From UBA4416 sp964541155 (GTDB lineage: Bacteria > Bacteroidota > Bacteroidia > B-17B0 > Aurantibacillaceae): a stretch of 64,000 nucleotides of DNA. The notes under the pieces are model-generated. The model was not told the origin of the DNA and searched no databases. It was given only the letters and a program-made list of their open reading frames with translations. The translations under genes were made by a program, and so were the position numbers. The first letter of the stretch is position 1. Each line of letters opens with the position of its first letter. The stretch covers positions 62,001-126,000 of the forward strand of contig CAZIPC010000005.1 of assembly GCA_964541155.1 (NCBI GenBank), in the 5' to 3' direction. Positions 54,230-61,731 of the stretch are shown in pieces.

Positions 54230-54838
54230 TTACCATTTGCATTTGCAGCTAGGCGACATATAAACTTTAGCTTTAGGAAGCATATTTATAATGGTATTTT
54301 GTGTGTCATCACTTATTAATATATTCCTTAAATCTAAAACCCTAAGTGATTTTAAGTTTGATAGAGTAGGAGGATATTCATCAAAATTATTACTCCATAA
54401 ATCTAATATTTCTAATTTTTGTAGTTTACCAATTTGAGGTGGAATACTCACTAAATTATTTTGATTAAAGTTTAAATATATTAAATGGCTTAATTCTCCT
54501 ATTTCTTTAGGTATACTCTCTAATTCTGTCTTACTACAAATAAAATATTGAAGTTGGCTTAATACAAAAATACTATCAGGCAATTCTTTAATTAGGTTTT
54601 TGCTAATATCTAAATATTGTAAGTTTTTTAGCTTTAAAATTTCTTTTGGAAATGTTTTTAAATGTTGCTTTCTTAATACTAATTTTTTTACATTATCTGC
54701 ATCTTTTAATGCTTCCTGAATAGATGTATATGTTTTTATTGTATCTATCGATAAAGAATCTAATAATTGCGCACGAATGTTTATATATGAAAACGATAAA
54801 ATAACAATTAATACTATTTTAAAAATAAATTTACCCAT
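54230..54838 (-). CDS. Exported leucine-rich repeat protein
   Basis: A 202-residue protein with a signal peptide (MGKFIFKIVLIVILSFSYIN, cleavage near 23 at IRAQ) and about six leucine-rich repeats over residues 50-180, for example LKNLQYLDISKNLIKELPDS and LQKLEILDLWSNNFDEYPPT, spaced about 23 residues. It ends in SCKCKW with two cysteines. This resembles the short bacterial LRR proteins of the ribonuclease-inhibitor type; a binding role on the cell surface or in the periplasm is likely but the partner is unknown. It overlaps ribF by 8 bases on the same strand, and its stop codon abuts that of rmlD. Confidence 0.78.
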   Translation of the reverse strand: MGKFIFKIVLIVILSFSYINIRAQLLDSLSIDTIKTYTSIQEALKDADNVKKLVLRKQHLKTFPKEILKLKNLQYLDISKNLIKELPDSIFVLSQLQYFICSKTELESIPKEIGELSHLIYLNFNQNNLVSIPPQIGKLQKLEILDLWSNNFDEYPPTLSNLKSLRVLDLRNILISDDTQNTIINMLPKAKVYMSPSCKCKW

Positions 54839-55754
54839 GGTTACAAGCTATTTTATCATCTGCAAGTGTTTTTTTTAGCTCTTCTAATGTAGTAAATTTT
54901 TTCTCGTCGCGTATCCTTTTGATAAATTCTACACGTATTTTCTCGTCGTAAATCGATTTATTAAAATCAAAAATATTAACTTCAATTTTTATGGTATTAT
55001 CATTATCCGTAGTAGGATTTACTCCTATATTTAACATGCCATTGTATTGGTTATTTCCAAGCTTTACATTCACCGAATAGACGCCATTTTTAGGGATTAA
55101 TTTATCTGAGTCTTCAATTAATATATTTGCAGTAGGATAGCCAATAGTTCTTCCTAGTTGTTTGCCTTTGATAACTTTTCCTGAAATAAAAAATGGGTAT
55201 CCTAAAAAACTATTCGCTGTTGTAATATCGCCTTCCTCAATAGCTTTTCTTATTCTTGTGCTACTTACGTTTAGTTGATTAATTTCTTGTGCTGCTATTT
55301 CTTCAACTTTAAAGTTAGATATTTTAGACAACTCTTTTAAAGTTTCTATATTTCCTTCTCTATTACTACCAAATTTATGATCATATCCTATTACTAAAAT
55401 GGTTGTTTTTAGTCCCTCAATAATTATTTTTGACACGTAATCATTGGCCTGCATTTTGGAAAACTCTTTGGTAAAAGGATATACCAACACATGATCTACC
55501 CCAAAAGAATTAAGTAATTCGCATTTTTCTTCTGAAGTAGTAATAAGTTTTAAATCTTTTTGTTCTGGAAACAATATTTTTCTGGGATGAGGATTAAAAG
55601 TAAAAACTACAATGTTACCGCCATGCTGTTTTTTTAACTCGGTTAATCGTTTAATTATTTTTTGATGTCCTAAATGAACCCCGTCAAATGTACCAATAGT
55701 AACAATAGAATTTGTTAACTCAGATAGTTCGGATATTTGATTATAAATACTCAC
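54831..55754 (-). CDS. ribF: Bifunctional riboflavin kinase / FAD synthetase
   Basis: Makes FMN and FAD from riboflavin and ATP. The 307-residue protein has the nucleotidyltransferase domain first (about 15-175) with IGTFDGVHLGHQKII at 21-35, FTFNPHPRKIL near 52-62 and VSSTRIRKAIEEGD near 163-176. The riboflavin kinase domain follows (about 185-307) with ISGKVIKGKQLGRTIGYPTA and PKNGVYSVNVKLGNNQYNGM. The start is GTG. The downstream LRR gene overlaps it. A GTTG-N19-TATCTTTA element at 55765-55795 could be its promoter. Confidence 0.94.
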   Translation of the reverse strand: MSIYNQISELSELTNSIVTIGTFDGVHLGHQKIIKRLTELKKQHGGNIVVFTFNPHPRKILFPEQKDLKLITTSEEKCELLNSFGVDHVLVYPFTKEFSKMQANDYVSKIIIEGLKTTILVIGYDHKFGSNREGNIETLKELSKISNFKVEEIAAQEINQLNVSSTRIRKAIEEGDITTANSFLGYPFFISGKVIKGKQLGRTIGYPTANILIEDSDKLIPKNGVYSVNVKLGNNQYNGMLNIGVNPTTDNDNTIKIEVNIFDFNKSIYDEKIRVEFIKRIRDEKKFTTLEELKKTLADDKIACNHG

Positions 55755-55814
55755 AAAAAGTTAGTAAAGATAACAGATTTAAAATAGATTTCAACTTGCT
55801 TAAAAAACAAATAC

Positions 55815-55840
55815 TATGCTTTACAGTAGTGTAAAGTATA
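55815..55840. promoter_or_regulatory. Inverted repeat in the ribF/pheS divergent spacer
   Basis: CTTTACA-GTAG-TGTAAAG (55819-55836), extended by TAT/GTA-type pairing on both sides to an 11-bp arm. It lies in the 194-base spacer between two divergent genes, so it does not end either gene. An operator is the simplest reading, but no regulator is indicated. Confidence 0.4.
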
Positions 55841-55921
55841 TTTTAACTCCCGAAAAGACAAAAAATATATTTTAAATAGAGATATAAATTAAAAGAACTC
55901 TATCAACTATCTAAAATTGTT

Positions 55922-55929
55922 TAAATTTG
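55922..55929 (+). promoter_or_regulatory. -7 box of the pheS promoter
   Basis: TAAATTTG matches TAnnTTTG exactly and ends 19 bases before the pheS ATG. No clear -33 TTTG is seen. Confidence 0.5.
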
Positions 55930-55948
55930 TTGTAATTATCAAATAAGT

Positions 55949-56974
55949 ATGTTAGAAAAAATAAATACATTATTGCAGGATGTTGAAAATTTTACAGCTC
56001 AAAATAAAGAGCAAGTAGAAGAATATCGAATAAAATGGTTAAGTAAAAAAGGAGAAATTACATCATTATTTGATGATTTTAAATTAGTAGCCCCTGAAGT
56101 AAAAAAGGAAATTGGTCAAAAACTAAATGTATTAAAAACAAAAGCTCAAGATAAAATAAATGAGTTAAAAGAGAATTTTGATAATCTTACAGAGAATAAT
56201 GCTAGTAATCAAATAGATTTAACCTTACCCTCTGATCCAAGCATACAAATAGGTTCAAGACATCCATTATCATTGGTGAAAAACCAAATTATTGATGTGT
56301 TTTCTAGAATTGGTTTTACTGTGAGTGATGGAAGAGAAATTGAAGACGATTGGCATAATTTTACAGCTTTAAATACACCCGAGAATCATCCTGCCAGAGA
56401 TATGCAAGATACCTTTTATGTTGAATTAAATCCTGAAATGGTTTTACGTACTCAAACATCATCCGTTCAGGTGCATATTATGGAAAACCAAAAGCCACCG
56501 ATTCGTACTATTTCACCAGGTCGTGTTTATCGAAATGAAGCTATTAGCGCTAGAGCTCACTGTCAATTCCATCAAATTGAAGGTTTATATATTGATGAAA
56601 ATGTATCTTTTGCAGATTTGAAACAAACTCTAAATTTCTTTGCAAAAGAATTATTTGGTACTGAAACTAAAATAAGGATGCGTCCAAGCTATTTTCCATT
56701 TACTGAGCCAAGTGCAGAAGTAGATATTAGTTGTTCAATTTGTAAAGGAGAGGGTTGTAATGTTTGTAAGCATACAGGTTGGGTAGAGATTTTAGGTTGT
56801 GGAATGGTAGACCCTCAAGTTCTTGAAAATTGTGGAATAGATAGCAAAAAGTATAGTGGATTTGCTTTTGGTATGGGTATTGAACGAATTACTATGCTAA
56901 AATATAGAGTAAAAGATTTACGACTATTTTTTGAAAATGATGTTCGGTTTTTAAAACAATTCTCTGGTCAATAA
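55949..56974 (+). CDS. pheS: Phenylalanine-tRNA ligase alpha subunit
   Basis: Charges tRNA-Phe as part of an alpha2-beta2 enzyme. The 341-residue protein has the N-terminal coiled-coil tRNA arm (about 1-90) and then the class II core: LPSDPSIQIGSRHPLSLVKN near 95-114, DDWHNFTALNTPENHPARDM near 133-152, SPGRVYRNEAISARAHCQFH near 190-209 and GFAFGMGIERITMLKYRVKD near 305-324. Four cysteines in CSICKGEGCNVCKHTGW near 268-284 may bind zinc. pheT is not adjacent in this window; the two subunit genes are apparently separated. Confidence 0.96.
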   Translation: MLEKINTLLQDVENFTAQNKEQVEEYRIKWLSKKGEITSLFDDFKLVAPEVKKEIGQKLNVLKTKAQDKINELKENFDNLTENNASNQIDLTLPSDPSIQIGSRHPLSLVKNQIIDVFSRIGFTVSDGREIEDDWHNFTALNTPENHPARDMQDTFYVELNPEMVLRTQTSSVQVHIMENQKPPIRTISPGRVYRNEAISARAHCQFHQIEGLYIDENVSFADLKQTLNFFAKELFGTETKIRMRPSYFPFTEPSAEVDISCSICKGEGCNVCKHTGWVEILGCGMVDPQVLENCGIDSKKYSGFAFGMGIERITMLKYRVKDLRLFFENDVRFLKQFSGQ

Positions 56975-56975
56975 T

Positions 56976-57296
56976 ATGTCCCAATTTTCTCGAAAACAAC
57001 AATTATTAAGCATGTTAGTTAATGAGCCTGATGATGTGTTTTTAAACTATGCTCTTGCTATGGAGTATCTTTCTTCTAATCAATTTAATGATGCAAGCGA
57101 ACAATTAAAAAAAGTACTTTTTTTAAACTCAACTTATTTGCCTTGCTTTTATCAATTAGGACAAATAAATGAAAAACTTGGTAATAATGATATAGCATTA
57201 ACTTATTATAAACAAGGCATTGATGTAGCAAAGTCTCAAAATAATAACAAAGCAATTGGCGAATTAAATGAGGCTATTTGGATGCTAGAAGAATAA
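56976..57296 (+). CDS. Small TPR-repeat protein
   Basis: A 106-residue cytoplasmic protein with two tetratricopeptide repeats: about 17-50 (PDDVFLNYALAMEYLSSNQF, NDASEQLKKVLFLNS) and about 51-85 (YLPCFYQLGQINEKLGNNDI, ALTYYKQGIDVAKSQ). It begins one base after the pheS stop and so is coexpressed with pheS. A protein-binding scaffold is the usual TPR role; no partner is indicated. It ends 7 bases from the convergent M23 gene. Confidence 0.75.
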   Translation: MSQFSRKQQLLSMLVNEPDDVFLNYALAMEYLSSNQFNDASEQLKKVLFLNSTYLPCFYQLGQINEKLGNNDIALTYYKQGIDVAKSQNNNKAIGELNEAIWMLEE

Positions 57297-57303
57297 TAAT
57301 TAT

Positions 57304-58929
57304 TTATAAATGTTTATTTAATACAGAGGTATTTCCTACTTTATCGGTAATCTCTATTTTAAGATCTCCAGTAATAATTGGATGGGTTGTTAAAACATTA
57401 ATAGTATTACTTTTAAAGTCATATTCCGCAATTTGCCATACATTATTTAAATAAATACAATAATCCTTTATACCACTTAAATTATCTGTAACTTTAAATT
57501 GAATGTGTTTTAGCTTAGAATTATTTTTTGATTTTGGAAATGAGATTACTGGTGGAATGGTATCATAAGTGACTTTAAAATTACCAAAATTCTTACTTTC
57601 AGATGTAAACCAGCCATCTTCAAACACGCCAGTTAAACAATTTTTTTCATTTGCAACAACTATTTTATTTTCTTTATTTTTCAAAGGCTGGTTTATCTTT
57701 ACCGAAAACACAAATGGTTTTAATAAAATATCATTTTTGTTACCAATAACAACTTCGCTAAGTTTGTTAGTGTAAATTGCTACAAATGTTGATTTTGTTA
57801 AAGCTCCTTTTGGTATAAAGCACGTTGTGTTTTCTTTTTTTATGGTTAAATCATCATTACAAAAACTATTATAATTAGTTGTAGTTGTTTTATATCCACT
57901 TAAATATTTTGTTTTTACATAAAAAAACACAACACTACTGTTTCCTTGTTCATCTGTAGTAATTAATTCAATACGATGTTTTAAAGTGTCCATTAATTCT
58001 ATCTTTCCGCCATTTATTATTTTTTTATAAATATCAATAGTATAACAAGATGGAACGAAACATTTTTGAAGCTTATGACCATTTATTTTTTCACTAAAAT
58101 AATTTACATATCGTCCATTATCAAAACTAATGTTGTTAAGTTGATGATGATAAATGAGGTTATTATCCAGAAGAATTTTTATTTCATATATATTATTTTT
58201 GTTAGCTGTTCCATTAGCTTGATCATAACCCGAAAATGCAATTGCAAAAGTGTTTTGTTTAAGATTTATAGTATTATTAGCAGATATTTTTTTTGTATGT
58301 TGATTTATTTCATAGAAAGTTTGCAATGATATGTTATTGGTGTCTTGAGTATTAAAAATAGCTATATGACTAATTATGGGCTTAATATCATCCCTAATTT
58401 TATAAAAAAGTAAAGGGTTTAATGGTATCTCAGATTTTTCATCTCTAATTTCAAAATGTAAATGTGGCCCTGTAGAACTTCCAGAATTTCCAGTATATCC
58501 AATTATTTCGCCTTCTTTTATTATTAATTCATTTGGAGCAGGGAATAGCTCTAATTCATTTTTATGAAGAATTAGTTGTTGTGCTTTTACATAGCTATCA
58601 ATTTTTGAACTGTATTTTTTTTGATGAGCATAAACTGAAACTATGCCATTTGGATGAGTAATATATAAAACTTTACCATATCCAATGCTACTAATTTTAA
58701 TTCTACTAACGTATCCATCACTGATACTTTTAATTGGTAAATTTTCAGTTAAACTGGTTGTAAAATCTAGTCCAGCATGAAAATGATTTGGTCTTATTTC
58801 TCCATAATTTCCAGTAATTACAGGCGCTCTTTCAAGAGGATAACTAATTCTTAAACCGTTATATTGACTAAAACATAAAACGGAATAATAAATAAATAGT
58901 ATAATAAAAAATAGTCTAAAAGAGGCCAT
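57304..58929 (-). CDS. M23 family metallopeptidase (peptidoglycan endopeptidase-like)
   Basis: A 541-residue exported protein with a signal peptide (about 1-21, ending VLCFSQ). The LytM/M23 domain is at the N-terminal side (about 28-175): ITGNYGEIRPNHFHAGLDF near 38-56 with the first zinc histidine and aspartate, VYAHQKKY near 100 and GPHLHFEIRDE near 157-167 with the second histidine pair. The long C-terminal half (about 180-541) is beta-rich and contains LKHIQFKVTDNLSGIKDYCI, suggesting an Ig-like domain. The active-site residues are present, so cleavage of cell-wall cross-links is plausible. It is divergent from the large coiled-coil gene and the spacer between them contains repeats. Confidence 0.88.
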   Translation of the reverse strand: MASFRLFFIILFIYYSVLCFSQYNGLRISYPLERAPVITGNYGEIRPNHFHAGLDFTTSLTENLPIKSISDGYVSRIKISSIGYGKVLYITHPNGIVSVYAHQKKYSSKIDSYVKAQQLILHKNELELFPAPNELIIKEGEIIGYTGNSGSSTGPHLHFEIRDEKSEIPLNPLLFYKIRDDIKPIISHIAIFNTQDTNNISLQTFYEINQHTKKISANNTINLKQNTFAIAFSGYDQANGTANKNNIYEIKILLDNNLIYHHQLNNISFDNGRYVNYFSEKINGHKLQKCFVPSCYTIDIYKKIINGGKIELMDTLKHRIELITTDEQGNSSVVFFYVKTKYLSGYKTTTTNYNSFCNDDLTIKKENTTCFIPKGALTKSTFVAIYTNKLSEVVIGNKNDILLKPFVFSVKINQPLKNKENKIVVANEKNCLTGVFEDGWFTSESKNFGNFKVTYDTIPPVISFPKSKNNSKLKHIQFKVTDNLSGIKDYCIYLNNVWQIAEYDFKSNTINVLTTHPIITGDLKIEITDKVGNTSVLNKHL

Positions 58930-58949
58930 TAAGCTAGTATTAAATTTAA

Positions 58950-58989
58950 GTAAAGTTAATTAACAACAGGTTGTTGATGTAAAGTTAAT
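58950..58989. repeat. Operator-like repeat array in the M23/coiled-coil spacer
   Basis: The 11-base sequence GTAAAGTTAAT occurs twice as a direct repeat (58950-58960 and 58979-58989) and encloses a palindrome AACAAC-AG-GTTGTT (58962-58975). The arrangement fits a regulator binding site controlling one or both divergent genes. No regulator gene is nearby. Confidence 0.45.
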
Positions 58990-59053
58990 GTAAGCAGTAA
59001 AATATACCCTCTTAAAGTTTATTTTTAACCAACAACAAACTGTTTATTTTAGT

Positions 59054-61261
59054 ATGAATGTAGAAAATATCAAATCAGAATTACAACAAGTTTTAGATAG
59101 CGATGTAGTACTTCGTAAAGAATATAACGAAATTAAACGTTCATTAAGTGATTATCGTAATCAATTGATACAACGTGATGAAGATTGCAAGCGTCTGCAA
59201 GTATCTATTGATATTTTAAATACAAAATTAGTTGTTATGGAACGTGACAACTTAAACTACAAAAATGAAGTAGGATCTTTTAAAGAACTACGTGATAGTA
59301 TTAGCGAGCAACTGCAAGAAAAACAAAATGAAATTAATGCTTTGCTTTCTAAAATCGAAGAATTAAATCACCAAATGGCTTCTATATCATCAGAATATGA
59401 AGCAAAAATAAATCAACTAAACTATTCGTCTCAACAAGAAATATCTGATTTAAAAACTTCTTATGAAGCCCAGTTATCTGAACTAAAATCAAATACAACA
59501 TATCAACAAAGTGGAATTCGTAGCGAGTTAGAAGCAAAAATAGATAGTTTAACAACCACATATAATACAACTTATCAAGAGACAGTTTCATCATACGAAA
59601 CCCAAATTGAAAAATTAAAACTGGAGTTTAATATTCAGTTAGAATCAGTAAAAAATGAATCGCAAAATCATTTAGCTTCAATTTCTGGTTCAAATGAGCA
59701 AGCTATCCTTAATGTTTCGAATGAGTATGAACTAAAAATTAACAAACTAACTGCTCAGTGGGATAGCGAAAAGGCAGAAATTACTTCTTCATATGAAAAT
59801 CAAATTTCTTCGTTAACTGGCGCATTTTCAGCAGAAAAGTCTGATTTAGTGAATACTTATGAGTTACAAATAGCTGATTTAAATGCTGAATTATCATCTA
59901 AACAAGAGGTATTTGAAACTGAATTACAATCTAAAATAGATAGTTTAATTCAATCATATTCAGAAAAAGAAAACGAATTAAAATCATTTTATGAAGACAA
60001 ACTATCAAATACATCTCACTCATCAGAATCTTTAATAGAAGCAATAAAAACAGAGTTTGAAGTAAAAAACGTTGAATTATCTGATAATTTAAATAAAGTA
60101 GTTATAGAAAACGAACACTTTAAAGAAAAAATCAGAGAAATGGTTTATTTTATTGATGAGCAAAACACTAAAATAGACGCTTTAACAAAAGATATAGAAA
60201 TAAAGGCAGAAGAAATTAATACGCAAATTGACAATTATAATTCATTATCTAGTCAATACGAAGTTTATAAAACATCACAATTATCAAGTGTTGGAGAGCA
60301 AGTAAATAATTTAAATTTAAAAATTTCAGAATTTGAAGCAAGTATTATAGAAAAAGATTCTTCTATAAAAGATTTAACAATTTCACTTGAAGAAAAAATA
60401 AATCAAAATATCATCCTAACAAATTCTCTTGAGGAATTGCAAAATTCAACTACACAAATTATTCAAAATAAAGAAATAGAATTTGAAAAACTATTAGTTG
60501 AAAATACGTCATTAATATCAGAAATTGATACAGTTTCAGATAAATTAGAAATAGCTGAAGCAGAATTAAATTTAGTAAAAAGTGAGTTAACAGAAATAAA
60601 GGCTTCAACAGAAATAAAAGTTTTAGATTTAAAAGAAACGTTAGATGCTAAAAATTATGAAATTACAGCACTTGCAGCAAATAACATTGCATTACAAACA
60701 GAGTTAGAAATACTAAAAGCAGAACTAGATAATGTTAGAGGAGAGTTAAAATTAGCTACAGAAGCGAACGAAAGTAATGCATCTCTGCATGATGAAATTA
60801 ATGCATTAATTTTAGCAAAAACTGAATTAGAAAATCAAATCGCTTTTTATAAATCTTCAATCAACACATTAAATAGTCAGATATCAGAATTAAATAATAC
60901 GATTTTAAGTTACCAAAAAGAAATTGCTAGCTTAAAAATCTCATCTCAAACTAATGATCAAGAGTCTGTTATTACTCGTTTATCTAATCAGATAAACATA
61001 TTAAGTGATGAGCGATTAAGTTTGCTAAATGAGAAAGAAGAAATGGCAAATCAACTGTTAAAAATGAATGAAACAGTTTTTGAAATTTCGCAACATGTTG
61101 ATTCTCATGAAATTAATATTTCGGAATTGGATAATCATAGAAAAAATGTTATATTAGCGGGAAGTTCTAATAATGTAAGTTCTGACAAAACAATTATTAA
61201 GAAACAAATAAATGAGTTGGTGCGTGAAATTGATAAATGTATAGCTTTATTGAGTGCTTAA
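59054..61261 (+). CDS. Giant coiled-coil protein preceding zapA
   Basis: A 735-residue protein that is almost entirely predicted coiled coil, without signal peptide, membrane segment or recognisable enzyme domain. Residues 1-113 are a heptad-rich head. Residues 114-333 (59393-60052) consist of ten consecutive units of exactly 22 residues, each beginning with a variant of SYEtqIssL (EYEAKINQL, SYEAQLSEL, ELEAKIDSL, SYETQIEKL and so on). Residues about 334-680 return to heptad-like coiled coil. The last part reads IKKQINELVREIDKCIALLS, which I recall as the C-terminal end of the small, about 100-residue ZapB-like protein usually found at this position in Bacteroidota. zapA follows after 21 bases. 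A structural partner of ZapA/FtsZ in division is an inference from position and this tail. Confidence 0.7.
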   Translation: MNVENIKSELQQVLDSDVVLRKEYNEIKRSLSDYRNQLIQRDEDCKRLQVSIDILNTKLVVMERDNLNYKNEVGSFKELRDSISEQLQEKQNEINALLSKIEELNHQMASISSEYEAKINQLNYSSQQEISDLKTSYEAQLSELKSNTTYQQSGIRSELEAKIDSLTTTYNTTYQETVSSYETQIEKLKLEFNIQLESVKNESQNHLASISGSNEQAILNVSNEYELKINKLTAQWDSEKAEITSSYENQISSLTGAFSAEKSDLVNTYELQIADLNAELSSKQEVFETELQSKIDSLIQSYSEKENELKSFYEDKLSNTSHSSESLIEAIKTEFEVKNVELSDNLNKVVIENEHFKEKIREMVYFIDEQNTKIDALTKDIEIKAEEINTQIDNYNSLSSQYEVYKTSQLSSVGEQVNNLNLKISEFEASIIEKDSSIKDLTISLEEKINQNIILTNSLEELQNSTTQIIQNKEIEFEKLLVENTSLISEIDTVSDKLEIAEAELNLVKSELTEIKASTEIKVLDLKETLDAKNYEITALAANNIALQTELEILKAELDNVRGELKLATEANESNASLHDEINALILAKTELENQIAFYKSSINTLNSQISELNNTILSYQKEIASLKISSQTNDQESVITRLSNQINILSDERLSLLNEKEEMANQLLKMNETVFEISQHVDSHEINISELDNHRKNVILAGSSNNVSSDKTIIKKQINELVREIDKCIALLSA

Positions 61262-61282
61262 AAAACAAATTAGCTTAGTTTA

Positions 61283-61585
61283 ATGAGCGATGTTAGTGTA
61301 AAAGTTGAAATTGCTAGTGGGATTTACTCACTTAAAATTAAAAGTGAAGACGAGAGTAGTGTTAAACAAGTAGTTGAATTAATAAATCAGAAAATTTCGG
61401 AATTTGAAAAAAATTACGGAGTAAAAGATAAAAAAGATGTATTGGCAATGGTAACTTTACAATTGGTAAGTCAATTAGCAAAGGAAAAAAACCAAGCACA
61501 AAAAGAGTTAAGCACTCTAAAATTGGCATTAGAAGATGTAGAACAAATGTTAGTTCAACATAGAGATAATATCAATTTAAAATAA
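61283..61585 (+). CDS. zapA: Cell division protein ZapA
   Basis: A 100-residue cytoplasmic protein that bundles FtsZ filaments at the division site. It shows the ZapA N-terminal domain (IASGIYSLKIKSEDESSVKQ VV) and the C-terminal coiled coil (about 55-100: DVLAMVTLQLVSQLAKEKNQ). Length and pattern are those of Bacteroidota ZapA. It follows the giant coiled-coil gene by 21 bases and is probably in the same transcript, closed by the hairpin at 61622. Confidence 0.85.
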   Translation: MSDVSVKVEIASGIYSLKIKSEDESSVKQVVELINQKISEFEKNYGVKDKKDVLAMVTLQLVSQLAKEKNQAQKELSTLKLALEDVEQMLVQHRDNINLK

Positions 61586-61621
61586 AAGTAACTTTAAAGT
61601 CTTTAACTAGACAATTTTAAC

Positions 61622-61661
61622 GCACAGATTTTGAAGAAATTCAATGTTTGTGCTTTTTTTT
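61622..61661 (+). terminator. Terminator after zapA
   Basis: A 14-base stem (GCACAGATTTTGAA with TTCAATGTTTGTGC, 13 of 14 positions paired counting two G-T pairs) closed by a GAAA loop and followed by eight T. Confidence 0.85.
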
Positions 61662-61731
61662 TAATCACTATTTGGATAGTCGCCCTAAATAGTAATTAAT
61701 GTAATATAAACAATGTGCGACAGAAAAAAAC

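Noticed and set aside
55815..55840. Reading the ribF/pheS inverted repeat as a terminator because TTTT follows it
   Set aside because: Both neighbouring genes point away from it, so there is no known transcript to end; the T-run is short.
59382..59594. Antisense open frame within the coiled-coil gene
   Set aside because: It is a shadow of the repeat-rich coding strand; no independent protein features or promoter.
61586..61731. Possible 6S RNA gene in the zapA-rny spacer, a place where 6S RNA is found in some bacteria
   Set aside because: After the zapA terminator only about 70 bases remain, without the long hairpin with a central open bubble that 6S RNA needs. I could not support it.
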